From: Heloderma charlesbogerti
Taxonomy: Eukaryota > Chordata > Lepidosauria > Squamata > Helodermatidae
Length of the DNA: 64,000 nucleotides
Direction: 5' to 3'
NCBI GenBank assembly: GCA_026122225.1
Contig: JANEZZ010001855.1
Span: 248,001-312,000, forward strand
Shown piece by piece: positions 1 through 11,241 of the stretch. Position numbers and translations under genes: made by a program. Numbering within the stretch: the first letter of the stretch is position 1; every line of letters starts with the position of its first letter. The notes beneath the pieces are model-generated. The model ran no database searches, was not told the origin of the DNA, and saw only the letters and a list, made by a program, of their open reading frames with translations.

Positions 1-63
1 CCCCCTGTTGTAAGTGGGTAGAGTATTGCACCTTTAATTGGCTAAAAGGAATGATGCTTTAAA

Positions 64-150
64 ATGCATTACCTGTGTCATGGTGTTGGACTAGATGTTT
101 GTTGAGGTCCCTTCCAACAATGTCCAACAACATAATTCTATGTGGATGGT
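64..150 (+). mobile_element. CR1 LINE 3' end fragment
   Basis: The sequence GTTGGACTAGATG followed by GTCCCTTCCAACA and ATTCTATG is the characteristic 3' end of CR1 retrotransposons. The paralogous copy is at 20483-20560, and related ends are at 48845-48909 and 63637-63703. It lies in intron 1 of the receptor whose exon 1 is at 4607-4824. Confidence 0.7.
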
Positions 151-945
151 ACTGGTTGACAAAAGAGTACGTGTAGCATGGAATGGTAGTTTCATTCGCA
201 TGATAGCTTCAGTTGCATATACTCCCTATGTCTATTCCAGCAAACAGGCTAAACTAGAACTTAGGTCCACCACTCTGTTACTGGCCATCCAGCTCCAACC
301 TCCAAGGTAGTGGTGAAGCTAAAGCTAACCACAGCATAGGATACCTTACCATGTGCATGTTGACTAAATAATATGCGACTCCAAACAGCCAACGTTTCCC
401 AGGATTTTGGAGTTTGAGAGAATATGGACAGCCCGTAACACAGCGTGTTAAGCCAAAATGGGTTTTTATTGAGCATAATTTATAAAAGCTGCAGTTCCAG
501 CCTGCCTTTCCCAAAGCTGCAGGACTTACTTCTGAGTAAGGTTCATGTTAAGATTTTAACTCTCCTCCCTCCAAAGTTCTGTCAGGCACAAAGTCAACAG
601 TTGCTACTTGCCGGTTCTCTTGCTATGTAAACATGTTCCAATGCTCTGTCTCACAAAATATTGGTTTTGTTTTAATTATTCTGCCTGTATAATTTACATT
701 TCATTGCACAAAGTGGTGCGGTGTGTAGAAGTGATATAGTATTGATTTTAATTTTTCATTAATGTGTTATGTAACTGTTTTGGCAAGTATTATATATTTT
801 AATTGTATGCTAATGCATATCATAATGTAGTTTTTCATTTCATTTATTTTTACATTTACAATGCTGACAGAAGTATATAAAAGTATACAAACAAATAATA
901 AGGGCAAGTATCATCAACAGTTTAAACTATCAGATTTTTATTTAT
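150..945. other. Intron-1 sequence of the leftmost V2R gene
   Basis: AT-rich noncoding sequence, paralogous to 20560-21300 and in part to 48910-49330 and 63700-64000. No open frame with a recognisable product is seen. The segment around 300-430 (containing CCACAGCATAGGATACC) also recurs inverted at 12410-12500 and 41420-41520. Confidence 0.6.
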
Positions 946-1640
946 TTATTTATTTGTTTGTTTGTTTCTATACCACCCAATAGCCGAAGCTCTCGGCGAA
1001 GATTTATCAGCAGAACGAGTAAATATCACAAAAGGCTCCACATTCTCTTGATTCTTGTTACACCAATACATTACAAAGAAGGAGCACTTTTCTATAAATC
1101 CATTGTTTTGTTGTCCTCCCTCCCTACACTTTACTAGGTTAGTTAACTTAACCATATGCATTATTTACTATACTTGGATAATCCAGTCATCAATTGTGGG
1201 GACTTTTGGTTTTTCCCAGTTTACTCATATAAGCCTTCTGGTGGCTGCTAGTAAATGCACTATCATCTCTATGTCATCAGATAGAACAACTTCCTTTCCA
1301 TTAGCAAAGAGAATAATTATTAGTTCACATATACCCTGATATAATTTCAATTTCATTGATTCTCTTTAGCCAGTAGTCCTTAATCATTGGGCAAAACCAA
1401 AAAACACGGGCCATATCTGTCTTAGGCATTGTACATCTCCAACACCTATTATCAGCCTTATGATAAATACTGTTAAGCCTTGCAGGCGTTAAATACCAAC
1501 GGAAAATAAATTTGAAAGAAAAAAAACAAACCCTCTTTCAGATTTGTTCCAATAGTCTGCTGTGATATAGTTTTCCCGATCCAAGTCCAAATAGATATAC
1601 TTTAATATATTTAAGTTTCTTGAAAACCGCTTTGAAATAT
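946..1640 (-). mobile_element. L1 LINE ORF2 C-terminal fragment, decayed
   Basis: On the minus strand about 1460-1380 reads CWRC, then VFWFCPMIKDYW, the cysteine-rich C-terminal signature of L1-clade ORF2 proteins. Further on is AATRRLI followed by WEKPKVP, another L1 C-terminal block. Stops interrupt the frame. The fragment ends at a (TTTA/TTTG)n tail at 938-965. It lies inside intron 1 of the leftmost receptor and was not found in the right duplication copy. Confidence 0.65.
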
Positions 1641-4606
1641 TTTAAAATATGGCTGTTGGTATATAACGCCACAATCCTATGAAGATAGTCGGCAGCTTCC
1701 GAACTCAGAGGCTGCTGAGTATCCAGTGCAGGGCGGATTCTGCGCTCACCTCCATGCTCCAGCCAACTTGCATTTGAGCTAGATGGGCGATGTCTCCCAT
1801 CTACTGGAGGCTTCGGAGTGGGAGGGAAGCAGGCCAGAGATGGCTGGGGATAGCTAATAGCCCCACATCCCTAGTCTCCTCCCCACCCCTGAGAATGCCT
1901 CCTTTCCTCCATCTCTGTTCTCCATTTTGTGAGCATGGTGAGGGGGAAGGGAATGTGGTTTCCCGGCTCACAGCTCACAGCCCTGCCTACAAGCTCGGAG
2001 CCAGGAAACTGAACAATCCTATCTGGGGGACATAGGTTAGCTCCTGAAATCAGTCAGTACATTAATTAAAGTGCATCACAAGGAAGAAGGTCAGCCAGCA
2101 GAGTTCTATTCCGCCTACCCCTTCCCCGAGCAGCATCGCTAAAGTGGAATGAGAGCCAGGTTATAAGAAATAAATATCAAGATGCTCCCTCCATGTTTGC
2201 ACATCTCCCATGCTTCTTCTTGGTGCTCAGGATCCTGCTGTAATAGGGATTCAGTACTGCTCTCTAGCTTCCGCTCAGAACAGACTCAAAATCCTCGGAA
2301 TTAACTTCAAGGATTTATCCAAGTATAAAATACAGCGGAGGCCTGTGCTTCTTAACTACAATTAGCCGTCTTAACAGTAACAGCCAGCCACCACGACAAC
2401 AAAGAGCTCTTCCTTCCACACTGCCTTTGGGAAGCAGATGACTCCTCCTACCAATATTAGCTCTTCATTCACCACAGTTTTTTTCAGGGACTTTCCTTAC
2501 AGGCTTTAGCATTGTCACAATACTGATACAATAGCCCTCCAGGATTTCCAGCTTATGGAATGATTCTGAAAAATGCACACATCATTATGGGTATTCATAT
2601 GATATGCGGAACACATGTTCACACTCTTATGTACATGCCCTCCAATTGTTGTGAGCATCAAGCCCTGTTTAGTCATGCTCCTTGTATGTAAGCTCCACAT
2701 ATACTCTCGCTCACCAGGGCAGTATCACCTCACGGCAAAATCAGGACTCTAAAATCTTAGGGGGGTCTTCTTCCTTGGGCGAGGGAGGCTGCCATCTGCA
2801 GACAATTGCCCCCACCCCCCTGGTGCAGAAATTGATGAGAGTGGTGGGGGAGTGGGCAGAGCTAGTTCTCCCCCACTCCCTTTTTTCATGTGGAAAACAT
2901 AGACATGGGGGCATGACTGAATAGGGTTAAATTTTCACAACCATTTTAGTGAGCCTACACAGACTGTGAACAAATGTTCAGGGCAATGTGTGAATGTAAC
3001 TCTAGTGGGAGACATGGGCTTTGGGTGTCCTCCCACCACACAGAAAAGAAGAGCAAGGATTGGGGCCCTTGTGTGGCATTTCTGTTTTCACAAAGGTGGT
3101 GGGAGGCCCTGATCCTTCTTTTCTCATGACCCGTGCATTCCATCACCACCCTCCCAAATTCTTTCAGGGTCAAACAACACGTTACTTTAAATATGTAACT
3201 AATTTTGGTTTTGTTCTGCTTTTTAGTCAAAAGAAAATGCAAGGGCCCAATATAGATCAGGGCCCCATAGAGGAGTAGGGCGATTGCAACTTTAATTATG
3301 GGGATTTTACTTTGTTTGTTTGTTTATTGACTAAATTATTGATAATATTTTTTGTCCACCCAATTACCAATGCGTGCCTTTTTAACAATGAAAATCGAAG
3401 GTATGTGGGGGCTGGTGCAGACTATGACCGCAGTGGGGACGAAGGGTAAAGCCCCCATACCCCCACCCACAATAGTTTCCAAATACATGTAGTAGCATCT
3501 GGTCTCACCTTGTGAACGATCACATTCCGTCACTAAAGGAAAAGGCATGGCACATACAGGCCCTGTGTAATAGAATTCCTCAGAAAACCTTGGAGTAAAG
3601 GCAGCATTCTAGCTTCAGAGTGAGATCTAGAAGGCCAAAGATAACTGTTCTGGCAGCTGCTGCCAAAGGCATTCATGGGGCAGGGGAAAAAAAACAAAGC
3701 ATACTTAATACCTTTTTAACCTCTGCTCAGAACTCCACTGAACCAATGAAAGGCACAACTTCTCAAAAAGCTCAAATAACATACCTCAGTGATTTTCACC
3801 AGAAATTGAAAGGAATGTATCATATGCCAAGTTGCAGCTTAGAGCAAAAAGAACAAATGTGTGGATTTTCAGCACTTTTCAATCTGGTGTACCTGTAGCA
3901 ACTTGGATCGGAATGGTTTGCAATTTTGCACAATTGTAGACCTCATCAGGTAAGATCATGGATGTCTTATTCTTGCCTCAAGATGTGACAATTTTATAAA
4001 CTGTAGAGTTTTGAGGCTTAGGGTGGAGGGACATTTCATTCACCTTCACTAAAGGGGCAATTCCGTGACCCTTTTATATAGCAATAAAATACATTATTAG
4101 GCTGTGGTCCAGAGAAGTGCACACATTTCTCTGGCCTTGTGGCTCTGGACTCCAGGTAAACGTGGGCATTGTTTTAAAAGCTATATGTTAGGAAATGTCT
4201 GCACAACATCCCAAACCAGCTTCAAGACATAGGTTGAATCCAGACTTAGTCAGTTGCCTTTTCGTCCCATTGAAAACAATGCAAAAAATTAGTCATGGCT
4301 AACAGGTCCTATAGAATTCGGTAGAAATGAAGCGCAACTAACTTAATCTGGATCCATTTGCAACCGCCCTAGAAGAAGAGCACGTTGGACCATTATAAAG
4401 GGTCTTGGGCCTCATTTCAATCAATGTTCCACAGGATGTCAGCATTGATTTAGAAGGCTGGAATCTGGGACAGATGAAGATCAGAACATCCTGATTTTCA
4501 TCATAGAGGGGAGAGATATTATTAGAGACTGTTTTTAGATACCTTGAGAATCATCTGACCGAAAAACAGTGTATAACTATTGTATGTAAATCAATCAAGG
4601 ACTTAC
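1641..4606. other. Intron 1 (distal part) of the leftmost V2R gene, no coding content seen
   Basis: No conserved protein. A dispersed block of about 110 bp at 1670-1770 (AGTCGGCAGCTTCCGAACTC) recurs at 21325-21430 and, diverged, at 31455-31570, so it is a repeat of unknown class. Bases 2233-3488 have no counterpart in the right duplication copy (junction near 21955). From 3489 on, the sequence follows 21960-23079 closely up to the splice donor at 4601-4606. Confidence 0.6.
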
Positions 4607-4824
4607 ACATTCACCTCAAGAAGTTCCTGAGAGGGATATTTATTAAAGACTATTGGATTGGAAAGCCTGTGTACTTGTGAAAGAATGCCAGCAATGCTGA
4701 GGTCTCCCGACTGATAATACTTGTAAAGAATAGGAAGAGGATCTCGGATATTACATTTAACTATAGGGACCTTGCACACAACCTGAGACGGTAACACTAA
4801 TAACGGTGCCATGAATACCACCAT
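4607..4824 (-). CDS. Vomeronasal type-2 receptor, exon 1 (gene 0; rest lies left of window)
   Basis: This exon encodes the signal peptide and the first part of the extracellular ligand-binding domain of a V2R, a class C GPCR used for chemosensation in vomeronasal neurons. The chosen start, ATG at 4824-4822, opens with the hydrophobic leader MVVFMAPLLVLPSQVVCK. It is followed by the V2R N-terminal signature DPLPILYKYYQSGDL (residues about 28-42). The exon ends in a strong donor (GT|GTAAGTCC; intron begins at 4606) in phase 2, which fits the phase of V2R exon 2. The frame stays open upstream to an ATG at 5091, but that stretch is not V2R-like and is probably 5' UTR. It is nearly identical to 23080-23297. 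Exons 2-6 must lie beyond the left edge, so functionality cannot be judged. Confidence 0.85.
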
Positions 4825-5650
4825 CTTCCATGAAAGTCTTCTTTCTGTATACCAGCTGATGTATTTCCACATTGTCGTTTCAGTATTCCTCAATAGTTTA
4901 GCATGACATGACTCATTCAGGTGCTTTGCAGCCAGGATTTTAAAGTGTAACAACATACAAGTGATTGAACAGACAAAATCTTCTCTGTCTTTAGTCTGGC
5001 TTTGAATCATGCAGGTGTTGTTAATAACATCCTTCATGTCTTGGTTCATAATTTTGTCTGTACTTTTGTCTGTAACTTGTTGATTCCCCAAGGATTTGGG
5101 GGGCGGGGAAAGGTATGGGTAATCATGTTTAATTGTATAATTATAGGGACTATAATAACATATTCAGAGTTTTTTAGTATTTTTTCAGAAGAAAACACAT
5201 CAGAAAACATCTGACCTACCACAGTCATATAGGAACAGTTGACCCACAACAAGTTAAGGTGTCCAGAACCAAAAAAGAAGCAATATTTTAAAACATATGC
5301 ACACAAATAATGAGTTTGCCAAGAATTTATTTGTTGAGTTAGCACAAAAGTTTGCACAAGAGTAAAAATTAAAATATTTTAAAAGCCAATTAATGACCAA
5401 TGGGTAGTTGGCAAAATGGGTGGCTATTATATTTTAATAGTAATAATAATAACAACCACCACCACCACCACCACCACCTCATTTGCCACTGAGAAACTCA
5501 TTTAATATTTTGCATTTTTTTCTTTCTGCAGTCTTCTCTGCTAATTTCAAAACAATAACCTTGTAAGTAACCCTTCCAGAGTGATAGCTAAGTATATTGC
5601 TCCCAGAAAAGGAAACCTCAAAAACACAGAAAAAATTCTTTTAAAGTCGT
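4825..5650. other. Upstream region of leftmost V2R gene
   Basis: Immediately 5' of the receptor start on the minus strand, so promoter and 5' UTR are expected here, though no defined promoter element was recognised. It is conserved with 23298-24030. An ACC/CAC trinucleotide run lies at about 5454-5478 and is absent from the right copy. Confidence 0.5.
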
Positions 5651-6146
5651 TAGGGATGTACGAAAGTTCCACCACGGATCTCGGGGAGGCCGAATGCCAG
5701 CGCATTCGGCCCCCCGAAATCGGTGGCAGAACGGCCCACCACCACCCCGCCCCCCGCCCGGGATGAGACTTACCTTGGGCGGATCTTCCTGGTGGCAGCG
5801 GCGGCAGCTCCGGCGGTGGTCTGGCGGTGGGGCGGCAGCGGCCGGTCTTCCGACCGGCTGCCGCTGCCGCCATTTCCAGTTAAAAAAAAAAACAACGTGA
5901 TAGGCTACGTAACGATTTACGTAGCTTATCATGGCTAGGTTTTTAAAAAAACACCGTGATAGGCTATGTAAATGTTTACGTAGTCTATTACAGCTGACTT
6001 TAAAAAAACACCAAAAAACGCGCATAGGCAAATGGCGGCGGCCATGGCCGCCGCCATTTGCGTTCCTTATTTTGGCACATCTTAGTCTACGTAAACATTT
6101 ACGTAGACTAAGACAGCGAAAATAAGGGGAACGCAAATAGTGTAGA
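5651..6146. mobile_element. Truncated palindrome-rich hAT-like MITE
   Basis: Begins with TAGGGATG directly after AAAGTCGT, at a point where the right duplication copy is uninterrupted. It contains the family's end sequence (GGCCGAATGCCAGCGCATTC), an inverted AGGTAAGT (5768-5775), and a GC-rich stretch. It also has palindromes centred near 5915 and 5973 (TGATAGGCTACGTAA type), 6045 (GCAAATGGCGGCGGCCATGG type) and 6095 (TTAGTCTACGTAAACAT type). It stops near GCAAATAGTGTAG, the point that forms the centre of symmetry in complete relatives. The other half, the terminal CATCCCTA and about 16 bp of flank are missing. Confidence 0.75.
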
Positions 6147-6198
6147 TCTAATGCTATTCATGTCACAGATAACACAGTGTCATTTTGGGCGTAAAGCT

Positions 6199-7139
6199 TA
6201 GGGATGTACAAAAGTGAACGTTTCGCCGATCTGCTTCGCGGTGGGGGGGGGAGGCACTCCTTCCCTCCCCCCGGAATCCTCGACGGGGGGGGAGGCAATC
6301 CGGTCCTCCCCTCCAGAATCCTGCCTGGCTGGCTCCGCTCCGTGGAGACTCCATGGAGCAGCCGGCCAACGCCGTCCGCAGCCGGATTTCTGGCCGCAGA
6401 CGGGCTGCTACAGACGCAAATGGAGGCATGATAGCCATCATATTAATAAAATCCAGCCAGGCTGCCATGACAGGCTACATAAGTATTTATGTAGCCTATC
6501 ATGGCAAAGTAAAAAAAAAAAATGCGTACGCAAATGGCGGTGGCTACGGCGGCCGCCATTTGTGTTCCCTATTTTTCGCCGTTTTATCCTACGTAAATAT
6601 TTACGTAGGCTATTATGACGAAAAAAAGGGGAATGCAAATAGCGTAGTGGGTGCTATTTGCATTCCCCTTTTTTTTCGTCGTAATAGCCTATGTAAATAT
6701 TTACGTAGGATAAAACATTGAAAAATAGGGAACGCAAATGGCGGCCACCATAACCACCGCCATTTGCGTATGCATTTTTTTTTTACCTTGCCGTGATAGG
6801 CTAGTTAAATACTTACATAGCCTATCACGGCCTCCACAGTGATGCAAAAGGTGTCCCTGCATTAGCTGTGATAGGCTACATAAGTATTTATGTAGCCTAT
6901 CACATCTATGAAGAAGAAGCGACTAGCGGCTGCGGACGCGGATGCCATTCGCAAATCGGCGCGACGGCAGCCGGTAAGTGCTTCGTTTCACGCTCCTGTA
7001 ATGGGTTGGGGGCTCTGTTCTGGGCCCATTTTGTGGGGTGGGGGGCGGGGGGGCTTCGTTGCACCACAGATTTCTGGGGGCCAAATGTACTGGCATTCGG
7101 CCTCACCGAGATCCGTGGCAGAATTCTCTGCCATCCCTA
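6199..7139. mobile_element. Complete palindrome-rich hAT-like MITE (941 bp)
   Basis: TAGGGATG...CATCCCTA ends are flanked by 8-bp target duplications GTAAAGCT (6191-6198) and GTAAAGAT (7140-7147), one mismatch. The paralogous locus near 24090 has the single uninterrupted GTAAAGAT. The interior is a large imperfect inverted repeat centred near 6648, built from smaller palindromes: TACGTA-type near 6486, 6600, 6695, 6811 and 6885, and GCAAATGGCGG-type near 6548 and 6752. An outward-facing GGTAAGT lies at 6973-6979. No transposase frame exists; the small GC-rich open frames here are by-products of composition. Confidence 0.85.
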
Positions 7140-7440
7140 GTAAAGATATGTCACAGAAAGTCTAAAATGTGGTACAGTAATGGGTGGTCCAGAGGACTTA
7201 TGTATGTGGTCCAAACCACATAGTCCCCCAGATCATGTCCAAGTACTGTTTTTTTGCAAAAAAAATATAGACCATCCCTGGACCCACCACAAAGAATTTC
7301 CATCCCATAGATGTCATGAAGCATGTTTCATGAAGTCCAAGTGGTATCTGTAGTTCAACCTCTGTCCTGGAATGTAATGGATTATTCCATAGGGCTTAGT
7401 AATGGATTATTCCATAGGGTTTAGATTAGTCTTTCCATAG

Positions 7441-7536
7441 GGCTCTATTCTATCCCACATGCAGTTCAACATCTACATGAAACTGATGGGGCAGGTTCTC
7501 CAGAAGTCTGGGCTGAGGTGTCATCAATATGCAGGT
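7441..7536 (+). mobile_element. Old L2-type LINE fragment, 5' part (left copy)
   Basis: Encodes MQFNIYMKLMGQVLQ and CHQYA, the reverse-transcriptase block ending in the YADD region of L2/CR1-group LINEs. It continues at 9824 after the BovB insertion. The paralogous fragment at 24340-24664 preserves the CHQYADDTELYLSF that is lost here. Confidence 0.75.
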
Positions 7537-9823
7537 GATTGTTGTTGTTGTTGTTGTTCAGTCATTAGGTCGTGTCCGACTCTTCGTGACCACATGGACC
7601 ATAGCACACCAGGCCTTCCTGTCCTCCGCTCTCTCCTGGAGTCTGCTCAAATTCATATTCATTGCATCAGTGATGCTATCTAGCCATCTCATCCTCTGCT
7701 GTCCCCTTCTCCTTTTGCCTTCAATCTTTCCCAGCATCAGGGTCTTTTCCAGGGACTTTTCTCTTCACATTAGGTGGCCAAAATATTTGAGCTTCAGCTT
7801 CAGTATCTGTCCTTCCAATGAGCACTCAGGGTTGATTTCCTTTAGGATGGACTAATTTGACCTCCTTGCAGTCCAGGGGACTCGTAAGAGTCTTCTCCAG
7901 CACCACAATTCGAAGGCATCAATTCTTCGGCACTCAGCCTTCCTTATAGTCCAGCTCTCGCAGCCATACATTGCTACTGGGAAAACCATAGCTTTGATTA
8001 TACGAATCTTTGTCGGCAAAGTGATGTCTGTGCTTCTTCCTATGCTGTCTAGGTTTGCCATAGCTTTCCTCCCAAGGAGCAAGCGACTTTTAATTTCAGG
8101 GCTACAGTCACCATCTGCGGTGATCTTGGAGCCCAAGAAAATAAAATCTGTCACTGCTTCCATTTCATCCCTTCTATATGCCTTTTCAAAACCCAGCTTG
8201 TCCTTCCAGTAGTTCTCAGTTGACATACTGCTGAAGCCTAGCTTGTAGGATTTTTGAGCATAACCTTGCTGGCCTGTGAAATGAGCTCAATTGTGCGGTA
8301 GTTTGAACACTCTTTGGTGTTGCCTTTCTTTGGAATTGGAATGTAAACTGACCTTTTCCAGTCTTGTGGCCACTGTTGAGTCTTCCCAATTGAGTGCAGC
8401 ACTTTAACAGCATCATCTTTTAGGATTTTAAATAGCTCAGCTGGAATACTGTCATCTCTGCTAGCTTTGTTGTTAGTCATGCTTCCTAAGGCCCACTTGA
8501 CTTCACTGTCTAGGATGCCCGGCTCAAGTTCAGTGACCGCACTATCACGGCTATCAGGGATATTAAGATCTTTCCTGTATAGTTCTTCTGTGTGTTCTTT
8601 CCACCTCTTCTTAATCACATCTGCTTCTGTGAGGTCCCTGCCTTCTTTGTCCTTCATCATGCCCGTCTTTGCACAAAACATTCCCTTGAGATCTCCGATT
8701 TTCTTGAAAAGATCTCTAGTCTTCCCCATTCTATTGTTTTCCTCCATTTCTTTGCATTGTTCATTTAAGAAGGCCTTCTTGTCTGTCCTTGCTATTCTCT
8801 GGAACTCTGCAGTCAGTTGGATATATCTTTCCCTTTCTTCCTTGCTTTTCGCTTTCCTTCTTTCCTCAGCTACTTGTAAAGCCTCATCAGACAGCCACTT
8901 GGCTTTCTTGCATTTCTTTTTCTTGGGGATGGATTTCATTGCTGCCTCCTGAACAATGTTATGGACCTCCGTCCATAGTTCCTCAGGCACTCTGTCTATC
9001 AGGTCTAATCCCTGAAATCTATTCCTCACCTCCACTGTATATTCATCAGGGATATGAGTTAGGTCATACCTGAATGGTTTAGAGGTTTTCCTTATGTTCT
9101 TCAATTTCAGCCAAAATTTTGCAACAAGATGCTCATGATCTGAGCCACAGTTAGCTCCAGGTCTTGTTTTTACTGACTGTATGGAGCTTCTCCATCTTTG
9201 GCTGCAAAGGACATCATCAATCTGATTTCGATATTGACCATGTGGTGATGTCCATGTGTAGAGTCGCTACCTGTGCTGTTGGAAAAGAGTGTTTGCTATG
9301 ATCAGCGTGTTCTCTTGGCAAAACTCTATTAGCCTTTGTCCTGCTTCATTTTGTACACCAAGGGCATGCTTGCCTGTTATCCCAGTTATGTCTTGACTTC
9401 CTACTTTAGCATTCCAATTCCCTATGATGAAGAGGACATCTTTTTTTGGTACTGGTTCTAGAAGGTGTTGTAGGTCTTCATAGAACTGATCAACCTCAGC
9501 TTCTTCAGCCTCAGTGGTTGGGGCATAGACTTGAATTACTGTGATGTTGAATGGTTTGCCTTGGATTCGTACTGAGATCATTCTATCATTTTTGAGATTG
9601 TACCCCAGTACTGCTTTTCCCATCCTTTTGTTGACTATGAGTGCTACTCCATTTCTTCTAAGAGATTCCTGCCCACAGTAATAGATAAAATGGTCACCTG
9701 AATTAAATTCGCCCATGCCTGTCCATTTTAGTTCGCTGATTCCCAAGATGTCAATGTTCAATCTTGCCATCTCCTGTTTGACCACCTCCAGCTTACCTTG
9801 ATTCATTGATCTTACATGAGGGT
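7537..9823 (-). mobile_element. BovB (RTE-clade) LINE, 5'-truncated with internal RT deletion
   Basis: The minus strand encodes the BovB apurinic endonuclease (9806-9267, starting [19 protein letters not shown] with the ISELKWTG block). After a gap come the fingers and early RT region (9104-8238) and the C-terminal block [14 protein letters not shown]...ESWTIRKAE...RRLLRVPW (8226-7852). Between 8238 and 8215 the sequence jumps from the RARLQQYVN region to [10 protein letters not shown], so roughly 0.5 kb holding the RT palm and YADD catalytic motif is deleted. The 3' end at 7537 shows the typical GTCGTGTCCGACTC in inverted form and a TTG/CAA tail. It interrupts the old L2, whose missing bases (about 100 bp) appear to have been lost on insertion. 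Confidence 0.9.
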
Positions 9824-10375
9824 CAGTAAACAGAGAATCAGTTCAGATAAGACTGAGATATTCTTCTTGGGTGGAATCAGTGACATGGAGCACCTTTTAC
9901 AGTTGTAATCTCATCTGATATACCAACTACAGCCTTATTTGGACAGAGATAGCCTAGCTACACTTATCAGTGTACATGAGTGGTTACCAGAGTGGCTCTG
10001 ATAACCATTCCTCTGGATTACTACAATGCATCAAATGTACGGCCACCTTTGAAAATGGTCCAGAAACTTCAGCTGATCCAAAATAGAGCAGCAAGATTGC
10101 TAATGGGGACTGGCCAATGTGATTGTATTATCCCAGTACTTTTCCATCTGCATTGGCTGCCAGTTCATTTCCAGGCCTGATACAAACTGCTGTTATATAA
10201 AATTCAAATTCCTAAACAGCTGGGGGCCCAGTTACCTGAAGTATAATTTCCTCTCATATACACCTGCCCAAACCCTATGGACAGTCTTCAATGGTGCTTC
10301 CCAGGGATCCCCTGCGAAATGAAGTGAGGTGGATAGCTACTAAGGAAAGGGTCTTTTCTCCTTTGGCACCTCAGT
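9824..10375 (+). mobile_element. Old L2-type LINE fragment, 3' part (left copy)
   Basis: Continues the fragment at 7441-7536. It encodes the L2 C-terminal block SRLDYYNAL-like LDYYNASNVRPPLKMVQKLQ and NRAARLL, followed by WLPVHFQA. Frameshifts and stops show it is old. It matches 24570-24664 joined to 27416-27745, where the young L2 is inserted. Confidence 0.8.
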
Positions 10376-10598
10376 TGTGGAATGAGCTCTCCAGAGAGGA
10401 TAAAGGCAAAATTCAGCAGAATGAATACACATAATGTACAATTCATTCACATATATAACCACAGGCAAATAAGGAAATATTTGTCAGTATCAAGGGATCT
10501 TTCTTGGGGAAAACATTCTATAAATGGAGCAGCATGGCCCAGAAGTCTCTGTTCAAGGTCACCACATGTCCTTCTTCATGCAAGAAGAGTTTGCAGAT
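10376..10598. other. 3' flank of V2R exon 6 (unit A)
   Basis: Noncoding sequence downstream of the receptor's last exon on the minus strand, clearly related to 34985-35188 beside the intact gene B (shared ATCTTTCTTGGGGA and GTCACCACATG). No polyadenylation signal could be assigned with confidence. Confidence 0.6.
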
Positions 10599-11241
10599 GA
10601 CTGCAAAGTTTGGGTGGTTGAAGGCAATCTTTCAAAATTTTAATAATTTCTTCACATTAGGTTCTGCCTGTTGTTCAGCTCAGGCCTCACTACAATGATA
10701 AAGCATTTGGGGAAAAAGGTACAACCTAGTAACCCAGCACTAGCGGCCATGATGGAGAAGATCTCCACAGCCACCATGTATTTTCCTTTTGTGCTCAGGT
10801 AGGTTGGAACAAAGGACACCCAAACACTGCAGAAGACTAACATACTGAAGGTAATAAACTTGGTTTCATTAAAACTACCAGGTAATGTTCTGGCTAGGAA
10901 AGCACAGAGAAGCTGACAAAGGCCAGGAAACCCATAAAGCCCAGGACACAGTAGAACATGGTGAATGACCCTTCATTACATTTGAGTATAATTTTGTCAT
11001 TCATTGAGTGCATGTCAAGAGCTGGGAATGGGTAAGAGGTTGCCAGCCACACAGTACAAATGGTGGATTGAATAAAAGATCAGGAAAGACCAATGGAGCT
11101 CGCCATTCTTTTCCCCACCCATTTCCTCATTCTCGACCCTGGCTTGATGGCCATGAAAGCTAGAACTACTATGATGGTTTTAGCCAACACACAGGAAACT
11201 GTCACTGAGAAGATAATGCCAAAAGCAGTTTGTTGAAGAAG
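10599..11241 (-). pseudogene. V2R exon 6 remnant, unit A (C-terminal half of the 7TM domain)
   Basis: Minus-strand sequence matches the last two thirds of the seven-helix exon of gene B (35191-35835): [24 protein letters not shown], then [17 protein letters not shown] and [14 protein letters not shown]. It is broken. A base is missing near 10903 (AAAGCACAG versus AAAGCCACAG in gene B), and stop codons follow NRQNLM before the normal C-terminus. The exon is cut at 11241 by a hAT-like element. The first 290 nt of the exon, containing the first transmembrane helices, are not found on the far side. Together with the exons at 17-23 kb it forms pseudogene A. Confidence 0.9.

Larger units (their letters stand above)
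1..11241. repeat. Left copy of a tandem segmental duplication of the V2R locus
   Basis: Bases 1 to about 10375 align in order with 20414-27745: intron-1 sequence, V2R exon 1 (4607-4824 versus 23080-23297), the upstream region and an old L2 fragment. The receptor exon-6 remnant that follows (10599-11241) corresponds to the one at 27758-30293. Similarity by eye is very high. Differences include about 1.25 kb present here at 2233-3488 but missing from the right copy, two palindromic hAT-like elements (5651-6146 and 6199-7139), and a BovB at 7537-9823 where the right copy has none. Confidence 0.85.

Noticed and set aside
4825..5091. Upstream ATG (5091) extending the V2R exon 1 frame by 89 codons
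   Set aside because: The extension lacks a signal peptide and V2R similarity. The ATG at 4824 is followed at once by a leader peptide.
5618..6136. 172-codon open frame on the minus strand, and many similar GC-rich frames inside the palindromic elements (for example 60068-60586, 61384-62130, 33501-34164)
   Set aside because: They follow the CpG-rich, mirrored composition, run through hairpins and element ends, are not conserved as proteins between copies and match no family.
6866..6905. Short hairpins as possible microRNA genes
   Set aside because: Stems of about 20 bp are too short for a typical vertebrate pre-miRNA, and identical units recur many times within MITEs. Only small-RNA data could revive the idea.
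8467..8952. 161-codon plus-strand frame (and 46762-47232 minus)
   Set aside because: Antisense shadows of the BovB reverse-transcriptase reading frame.
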